Made by a program: the position numbers and the translations under genes
NCBI RefSeq assembly: GCF_004005935.1
Contig: NZ_SACQ01000009.1
Location: 26,057-90,056 of the forward strand
Source of the DNA: Neptunomonas marina
Lineage (GTDB): Bacteria; Pseudomonadota; Gammaproteobacteria; Pseudomonadales; Balneatricaceae
Reading direction: 5' to 3'
DNA: 64,000 nt
The notes under the pieces: model-generated
What the model saw: only the letters and a program-made list of their open reading frames with translations
The model's database searches: none
What the model was told of the DNA's origin: nothing
Shown: positions 61,346 to 64,000 of the stretch, piece after piece
Numbering within the stretch: the stretch's first letter is position 1
How the letters are laid out: each line of letters begins with the position of its first letter

Positions 61346-62986
61346 ATGCGTAAGTTACAAGCACTAAAACTCAAAACTCGTATGATCCTCGTACTCGGCA
61401 TAATGACCGTTGTGCAAACGGGTGTCATAGGGCTGGTGGCCGTTTTAACGCTGCACCATTCACTAGATGAGCAAATTGGCCAGCGGGCATTGGATGTTGC
61501 CAAAACAATCGCAGCCATGCCCAATGTGCGCAGCGCCGTAGAACGGCGTGATTCCGACTATCTGGTCCCTTTGAGTTTGACGCTGGCGGAGCAAACCCAA
61601 GCACGCTTTATTGTGATTGGTGATCGTGATGGCGTCCGTTTAGCTCATCCACGCGCTGAGATGATCGGTTACTCGATGGCCGATGACGATGGTGACGACA
61701 ACGCCCCCGCGCTGCGTTTTGGCCAAACCTACTTGGCGAAAGCGCAAGGGAGTATGGGGTGGTCGATGCGTGGCAAAGCTCCCATTTTTGATGAATATGG
61801 CGAGCAGGTGCTGGGCATTGTATCGGTGGGCTATCACCTTGATCAGGTGGCGCTAACAATCACCCGCTACAGCGTTACGCTAATTGTGGTGATTCTGCTC
61901 TCGTTTGGTGTGAGTGCCATGATCGCCATCTGGTTTGCGAACCACTTCAAACAAGCGATCTTTGGGCTAGAGCCCGAGCAGATCGGACGCCTCTTTAGCG
62001 AACAGCGCGCAACGCTTGAGTCGGTAAAGGAGGGGATCATCGCCATCAATGCAACCGGCCATATCACAACGATTAACCGCACTGCGGTGGTGGCGCTCGG
62101 CTTACCGGAAGCCCAGCCGCATGTTGGCCGCCCAATTGAAGAGGTGCTGCCAGACAGCGCAATGCTCGATGTATTGCAATCTGGCGAGCCGCAGTTTGAC
62201 CGTGAAGTGCGCCGGGGCGAGCGCATCATCATCGCCAACCGCATTCCGCTGCGCCAAGGTGACGAGATTACCGGTGTGGTGTCAAGCTTTCGCCCCAAAG
62301 ATGAACTGGCTGAGGTGAGTAAGAAACTGACTCGGATACAGCAGTATGCTGATTCGTTGCGCAGCCAATCCCACGAATACGCCAACAAATTGCACACCAT
62401 TGCGGGGCTGATCCAAATTGGCGCCACAGACGAGGCACTCGCGCTGATTGGCCAAGAGACAAAAGCCCACCAAGCGTTGATTAAACTGCTGCTAAACGCC
62501 GTGCCCGATCCGGTGCTATCGGGCTGTTTACTCGGTAAATATAACCGCGCCAAAGAGATGGGGTTACTCCTAGAGATCGATCCAGAAAGCCACATGGCGG
62601 AGCGGCCCGCCAACATCCCCGCAGAGGACTTGGTCACTATTATCGGTAACTTACTTGATAATGCGCTAGAGGCGACGCTTGCGCATCAAGGCAAGGGCGG
62701 GCAAGTGTTCCTATCTATGACCGATATTGGCAATGACCTTGTTTTTGAAGTGGAGGACCAAGGTGGCGGCGTTGCCGAGACCGAACACGAACGCATCTTT
62801 GAAAAGGGTGTTTCGAGCAAAGGCGAAACCGGACGCGGCTACGGGCTGCACCTCGTAAAAGGTATTTTAGAGGACCTAAACGGCACCATAATGCTAGAGC
62901 CCTCGCCGCAGGGCGCACGCTTTGTGGTTTACCTACCTAAACAGCTAGTAACCCCCGGCAAACCAGAGGGCAGCAGAGATGGCTAA
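61346..62986 (+). CDS. CitA/DcuS-type sensor histidine kinase
   Basis: A 546-residue membrane sensor. A helix at about residues 10-35 and one at about 172-198 (SVTLIVVILLSFGVSAMIAI) flank a periplasmic PAS-like domain that should bind a carboxylate (RFIVIGDRDGVRLAHPRAEM). A cytosolic PAS domain follows at about 215-320, then the phospho-acceptor His in RSQSHEYANKLHTIAGLI, the N-box IIGNLLDNALEA and the G-box GETGRGYGLHLVKGIL. It overlaps the response regulator gene by 8 bases and is divergent from tctC, so it probably senses the transported acid. Confidence 0.93.
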   Translation: MRKLQALKLKTRMILVLGIMTVVQTGVIGLVAVLTLHHSLDEQIGQRALDVAKTIAAMPNVRSAVERRDSDYLVPLSLTLAEQTQARFIVIGDRDGVRLAHPRAEMIGYSMADDDGDDNAPALRFGQTYLAKAQGSMGWSMRGKAPIFDEYGEQVLGIVSVGYHLDQVALTITRYSVTLIVVILLSFGVSAMIAIWFANHFKQAIFGLEPEQIGRLFSEQRATLESVKEGIIAINATGHITTINRTAVVALGLPEAQPHVGRPIEEVLPDSAMLDVLQSGEPQFDREVRRGERIIIANRIPLRQGDEITGVVSSFRPKDELAEVSKKLTRIQQYADSLRSQSHEYANKLHTIAGLIQIGATDEALALIGQETKAHQALIKLLLNAVPDPVLSGCLLGKYNRAKEMGLLLEIDPESHMAERPANIPAEDLVTIIGNLLDNALEATLAHQGKGGQVFLSMTDIGNDLVFEVEDQGGGVAETEHERIFEKGVSSKGETGRGYGLHLVKGILEDLNGTIMLEPSPQGARFVVYLPKQLVTPGKPEGSRDG

Positions 62987-63671
62987 TATCCGGGTTGTGA
63001 TTGCAGAAGATGACCCGCAAATTGCGGAGATTCAAAAGCGCTTTTTAGAACGTGTTGAAGGCTTTGAGCTGGTGGGCATTGCTCACGGGTTAAAAGAGAC
63101 GCGCGACCTGATCGAGGTGTTCGCGCCCGAGTTACTGCTGCTGGATATCCAGTTTCCTGATGGCACCGGCCTAGAGTTACTACGCGAGCTACGTGCGCAA
63201 AGCCGCAATATCGACGTTATCTTGATTACCGCAGCCAAAGAGGTAAAAACCCTAAAAGCCGCGCTGCAAAGCGGCATCTTCGACTACATCCTCAAACCCT
63301 TGGTGTATGAACGCCTCCAAGAAGCACTGCTTAACTATCAGCAGCACCTTGAAAAGCTAACCGCACTAAGCGCCCTTGATCAGCGCGAAGTAGACCGCCT
63401 GCTACCCCGCAGCCATACCAGCGAACCGCCGGTGGTATCTAACCGCTTGCCTAAAGGGATCGATGCCCTCACGCTAGAAAAAGTACAACAGGTTTTCGCA
63501 GCCGAAACGGGGAGTTTAAACGCCGAGGAGGTCGGCGAGCGCATCGGCGCAGGCCGCACCACCGCGCGGCGCTATCTGGAATATCTTGTTGCTGAGCAGC
63601 AACTACTCGCCGAAGTCAGCTACGGCTCGGTAGGGCGGCCAGAGCGGCGATACCGTAGTAAGCAAGGCTAA
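62979..63671 (+). CDS. CitB/DcuR-type response regulator
   Basis: A 230-residue regulator. The receiver has IAEDDPQIAEIQKRFLERVE, the phospho-acceptor Asp in LLLLDIQFPDGTGLELLREL, and FDYILKPLVYERLQEAL with the conserved Lys. The C-terminal helix-turn-helix (EEVGERIGAGRTTARRYLEY) is of the CitB type. It should activate the divergent tctCBA operon when its kinase sees the substrate. Confidence 0.93.
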   Translation: MANIRVVIAEDDPQIAEIQKRFLERVEGFELVGIAHGLKETRDLIEVFAPELLLLDIQFPDGTGLELLRELRAQSRNIDVILITAAKEVKTLKAALQSGIFDYILKPLVYERLQEALLNYQQHLEKLTALSALDQREVDRLLPRSHTSEPPVVSNRLPKGIDALTLEKVQQVFAAETGSLNAEEVGERIGAGRTTARRYLEYLVAEQQLLAEVSYGSVGRPERRYRSKQG

Positions 63672-63876
63672 GACGTTGCATAAGGGTTTTGTAGTAATCA
63701 CAACCTTCTTGCAAGAGAAGCCATGCAGAAGGTCTATGCGCTACAACTTCCATTTATTTGTCGCTTCAAAAAATATAACGCCCTGTTAAGGTGTGAGCAA
63801 CGCAATACCAAAGCCGACGCATACCACCATAAACACAAAACGCAACGCATAGCAAAAATGCCAAGCGTTGCGAATG
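63672..63876. other. Gene-free stretch before the insertion sequence
   Basis: About 205 bases after the response regulator. A short open frame begins at 63723, but it shows no family pattern and its end runs into the insertion sequence, so I do not call it a gene. No terminator is evident. Confidence 0.4.
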
Positions 63877-63900
63877 ATCTTCCCCCGAAAAAGTGGACAC
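63877..63900. repeat. Putative terminal inverted repeat of an IS3-family element
   Basis: The segment with CCCCCGAAAAAGTGGACACC resembles the outer ends of IS3-family elements. It lies about 10 bases outside the transposase stop, as expected. The other end lies beyond the window, so the target duplication cannot be checked. Confidence 0.65.
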
Positions 63901-63909
63901 CACTTTCGC

Positions 63910-64000
63910 TTACGCCGTCATAGCTTCATATTCGACCGGACTCTGGTAATTTAAACTGGAGTGCAATCGAATTCGATTATAAAAATGCTGGATGTAACCA
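63910..64000 (-). mobile_element. IS3-family transposase OrfB, C-terminal end (partial)
   Basis: Reading the minus strand from the window edge gives about 29 residues and a stop at 63910-63912. It includes the parts HFYNRIRLHSSLNYQSP and VEYEAMTA, the hallmark C-terminus of IS3-family integrase-type transposases (N-R-x-R-x-H-S-x-L-x-Y-x-S-P). The catalytic DDE residues and the rest of the element lie to the right of the window. It shows that this edge is the site of an insertion. Confidence 0.9.

Noticed and set aside
61867..62637. 256-residue open frame on the minus strand
   Set aside because: It is antisense to the sensor kinase gene, with no recognisable domain.

Overview
The window looks like the chromosome of a marine gammaproteobacterium, probably of the Oceanospirillales type. 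The evidence is an rnfABCDGE-nth locus, a class Ia nrdAB-yfaE locus, gammaproteobacterial-type kdsA, cysK, cysND and cysG genes, many tripartite carboxylate transporters (one TRAP, two TctCBA) and the sodium/proton antiporter NhaA. This placement is inferred from gene content; no rRNA is present. Gene density is high and base use is fairly even, apart from the start of an IS3-type insertion sequence at the right edge.

Layout. 1-5.1 kb: the end of a TRAP transport locus (dctP, cut by the window edge), a MocR-type regulator, two GNAT acetyltransferases and a LysR regulator. 5.3-11.4 kb: a tctBAC transporter operon divergent from a RidA / FAD amino-acid oxidase / Asp-Glu racemase operon, which reads as uptake plus catabolism of an unusual amino or carboxylic acid. 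11.4-13.4 kb: a long structured leader and nhaA.

13.4-28.2 kb is the most interesting part. It is a stress and lipid-modification island built around an ECF sigma factor and its ChrR-type zinc anti-sigma factor. Four transcription units carry the same promoter-like element, TGATCT-N18-TAA (with CG just before TAA): the DUF2878 / chalcone-isomerase-like / DUF3833 / SDR / NTF2-like operon; the amine-oxidase-like / DUF1365 / cfa operon; the sigma-chrR-YbgA-like-GPx-ABC1 kinase operon; and a second DUF3833 gene. A TetR-Rieske oxygenase pair sits inside the island. The set resembles the singlet-oxygen/light-stress RpoE-ChrR regulons of other proteobacteria, with several genes of unknown function.

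28.2-36.3 kb: a BASS-family transporter, cysK, a Sel1 protein, a DUF4139 protein, a pseudokinase-FGE fusion, kdsA, a HugZ-like protein, a DUF2788 protein and tRNA-Tyr(GUA). 36.4-43.3 kb: nrdAB-yfaE behind tandem NrdR-type boxes, a cluster of DnaA boxes, nth, and a diguanylate cyclase/REC-CheX pair placed between nth and rnf. 43.4-49.7 kb: rnfABCDGE on the minus strand, with an unusually long RnfC repeat tail. 49.8-58 kb: assimilatory sulfate reduction (cysD, cysN with a decayed APS-kinase-like tail, a TauE/SafE permease, sulfite reductase, DUF934, cysH, cysG). 58-63.7 kb: a second tctCBA operon divergent from a CitA/CitB-type two-component system that probably controls it. 63.9-64 kb: the end of an IS3-family transposase.
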